A DNA stretch of 5,921 bases from Coprococcus sp. (GTDB lineage: Bacteria > Bacillota > Clostridia > Lachnospirales > Lachnospiraceae), in assembly GCA_016297325.1 (NCBI GenBank), contig JAEDGW010000135.1, forward strand, positions 1 through 5,921, given 5' to 3'. The position numbers were made by a program, and so were the translations under genes. How positions within the stretch are numbered: position 1 is the first letter of the stretch; every line of letters begins with the position of its first letter. This document shows, one piece after another, positions 4,144 to 5,921 of this stretch. The notes beneath the pieces were generated by a model, which made no database searches, was not told where the DNA came from, and saw only the letters and a program-made list of their open reading frames with translations.

Positions 4144-5907
4144 TTACTCGCCCTCCTTTTCATCGCTTGCCGTATCCTTGACCGAGATGTGTGCCTGCCA
4201 CATATCCCTGTAAAGTGTGCATTTGCTAAGAAGCTCCTCATGTGTTCCGTGAGCCTCCACATTTCCTGCATTTACCACAAATATCTGATCCGCATCCTTG
4301 ATAGTGGACAGTCTGTGGGCTATGACTATCAGCGTCTTGCCCGCAACAAGCTTGGCGATAGAACTCTGAAGTATGGCCTCATTCTCCGGATCAGTGTAGG
4401 CTGTTGCCTCGTCCAGTATGACTATCGGCGCGTCCTTCAGCATCGCCCTGGCGATGGATATCCTCTGTCTCTCACCGCCTGACAAATGTCCACCTGCACC
4501 GCCGACCACGGTGTCAAATCCGTTCTCAAGGTTCATGATGAAGTCGTAGCAACCACTCTTTCTGGCTACCTCTTCGACCTCGGCGTCCGTGGCATCCAGC
4601 CTTCCCTGTCTTATGTTGTCCCTGACTGTCTCGTTGAACAGGTAATTATCCTGTGACACATACGCAAGCCTGTCGTTGAAATCCGTCAGCGCGATATCCT
4701 TTATATCCACGCCTCCGATCTCTATGCTTCCGCTGTTCACATCCCACAGTGAAGCTATCAGCTTGGCTATTGTAGACTTTCCACTTCCCGACGGACCGAC
4801 TATCGCATTTACCGTTCCCGCCTTTATATCCATGCTCACACCGTGGAGTATCTCCTTGTCGTGATAGCCAAATGTGATATCTGTGACCTTTATTCCATTA
4901 TCCTTCGGCTGTGCCTTTGTGTGCTCAGGTCTCACAAGCTCAGGCTGCTCCAGGATTCCTGTCACCTCTCCGATGACTGTCGACAGCTTGCCCAGATCAT
5001 CAGTGTATGAACCGATGGTGAGCAGCGGACCGACTATTCCAAGTGAGAGGATGATACACACAACGAAATCCGCTGTGGTGAGCGAACCATTTGACACATA
5101 GTGCGCACCTATCGGAAGGACCGTTGCAAGTGTGTACGGTGTGATGACGAACATGGCTGCCTGGAAGAATGAGCACTTCTTCATCCAGTTTATATACGAG
5201 TCTGCGTTCTCCTTTGCCGCCTTTGTGAACTTGGCATATGAGCTCTCTGTCTTGCCAAATGCCTTGATGACCTCGATTCCATCTATGTACTCCACTGCCG
5301 CATCGTTCAGCGCCTTGGTCTTCTCGACTGTCCTGTTGTAGTTCTCCTGGAAATCTATCATCATGCCCATGTACGTTGCAAATCCAACAACGATCGGGAT
5401 AAATGAGAACAACGCAAGTCTCCAGTCAACCATGAAAAAATACACGATGACGATAATAGGCGCCAGCAGGTTGGATGTAAACTCAGGCACGACATGCGCA
5501 AGCGTTGTCTCTATGCTGTCTATTCTCTCCACCATGATGTTCTTGAATGAACCCGATGGAGTATCCTTGACGTATCCAAGCGGCACCCTTGCAAGCTTGT
5601 CGCAGCATGACTTTCTGATATTTGCAAGCACTGTAAATGTCGCCTTATGTGAACATGCCGTTGATACACTGTGGCAAAGCTCTGCAAGTATAAACGATCC
5701 CGCTATGATAAGAACCTTCACCATATACTCCTTGAGATCCTTCTCCCCGTCAAGAAACATCCTGACCACGTCCGCAATGATGAAATACGGAACTATCTTG
5801 AATACTACATTGATAACCGCCAAAATGACGCTCCACACATAGGATGACTTCTTCTGTCCCGCCCATGTGAGAACCCAGCTCACCGCTGATTTCTTTTTTT
5901 CTTCCAC
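4144..5907 (-). CDS. ABC half-transporter (fused membrane and ATPase domains), first subunit
   Basis: 587 residues. The membrane domain covers about 20-305 (segments near 23-48, 61-82, 143-160, 163-183, 247-270 and 279-300), the ATPase domain about 338-572. The motifs are intact: A-loop Tyr348, Walker A GPSGSGKST (371-379), Gln419, signature LSGGERQR (475-482), Walker B IVILDE (495-500) with Glu500, D-loop AYTD, and switch His531. Both partners keep the catalytic glutamate, so neither ATP site is obviously degenerate. The segment IDSIETTLAHVVPEFTSN (129-146) recalls the YbtPQ/IrtAB type of exporter-fold importers, which would suggest iron-chelate or small-molecule uptake; drug or peptide export cannot be excluded. 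The start is GTG (5907-5905), supported by AAGGAGGAG (5921-5913) just upstream. The right edge cuts off the promoter, so preceding operon genes may exist. Confidence 0.94.
   Translation of the reverse strand: MEEKKKSAVSWVLTWAGQKKSSYVWSVILAVINVVFKIVPYFIIADVVRMFLDGEKDLKEYMVKVLIIAGSFILAELCHSVSTACSHKATFTVLANIRKSCCDKLARVPLGYVKDTPSGSFKNIMVERIDSIETTLAHVVPEFTSNLLAPIIVIVYFFMVDWRLALFSFIPIVVGFATYMGMMIDFQENYNRTVEKTKALNDAAVEYIDGIEVIKAFGKTESSYAKFTKAAKENADSYINWMKKCSFFQAAMFVITPYTLATVLPIGAHYVSNGSLTTADFVVCIILSLGIVGPLLTIGSYTDDLGKLSTVIGEVTGILEQPELVRPEHTKAQPKDNGIKVTDITFGYHDKEILHGVSMDIKAGTVNAIVGPSGSGKSTIAKLIASLWDVNSGSIEIGGVDIKDIALTDFNDRLAYVSQDNYLFNETVRDNIRQGRLDATDAEVEEVARKSGCYDFIMNLENGFDTVVGGAGGHLSGGERQRISIARAMLKDAPIVILDEATAYTDPENEAILQSSIAKLVAGKTLIVIAHRLSTIKDADQIFVVNAGNVEAHGTHEELLSKCTLYRDMWQAHISVKDTASDEKEGE
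4152..4156 (-). promoter_or_regulatory. Ribosome binding site deciding the start of the second ABC subunit
   Basis: GGAGG on the minus strand lies inside the last codons of the first subunit gene, 9 nt before the ATG at 4142. It supports the short start and translationally coupled expression of the two subunits. Confidence 0.85.
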
Positions 5908-5912
5908 TTTTT

Positions 5913-5921
5913 CTCCTCCTT
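5913..5921 (-). promoter_or_regulatory. Ribosome binding site supporting a GTG start for the first ABC subunit
   Basis: AAGGAGGAG on the minus strand, with the GGAGG core (5919-5915) 7 nt before GTG 5907-5905. No in-frame ATG occurs before residue 50, which would already be past the first membrane segment, so GTG is the credible start. Confidence 0.85.

Noticed and set aside
4143..4271. 43-residue N-terminal extension of the second ABC subunit
   Set aside because: The extension would overlap the partner's coding sequence, whereas the ATG at 4142 has a proper GGAGG and a one-base gap.
3916..4482. 188-residue plus-strand frame opposite the transporter junction
   Set aside because: It is antisense to two ABC genes with complete motifs; the long open frame is a by-product of their codon usage.

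Overview
The window looks like a chromosomal segment of an anaerobic Firmicute, most likely a gut Lachnospiraceae (inferred, not proven). The reasons are strong GGAGG-type ribosome binding sites, moderate GC, a ferredoxin of the type found beside Crp/Fnr regulators in Clostridia, and a small cysteine-rich membrane protein.

Layout. Positions 1-385 (minus strand) hold the N-terminal part of a double-cluster ferredoxin-type protein that runs off the left edge. It is divergent from a Crp/Fnr-family regulator (510-1196, plus). The 124 bp between them contain a perfect 18-bp palindrome (449-466). It lies about 41 bp upstream of the predicted transcription start of the ferredoxin gene and also covers the -35 region of the regulator's own promoter. 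Next comes a 77-residue single-span membrane protein with a cysteine/aspartate-rich tail (1302-1535, plus), preceded by a structured leader. A strong bidirectional terminator (1552-1599) follows.

On the other side of the terminator, all genes are on the minus strand. Reading in transcription order from the right edge, there are two exporter-fold ABC half-transporters (5907-4144 and 4142-2409) separated by one base, almost certainly forming a heterodimer. After a 73-bp gap come a 59-residue protein (2335-2156) and an abutting 185-residue zeta-toxin-like P-loop kinase (2155-1598). This last pair is visibly more AT-rich than the transporters and has the layout of a toxin-antitoxin module.

How the genes work together. 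The left half reads as a redox or nitrosative-stress switch: the Crp/Fnr protein probably activates the ferredoxin operon and represses itself. The transporter pair is probably a separate operon beginning to the right of the window. The kinase pair looks like a small acquired module downstream of it, with a possible promoter of its own. The least-described items are the 59-aa/kinase pair and the small cysteine-rich membrane protein.
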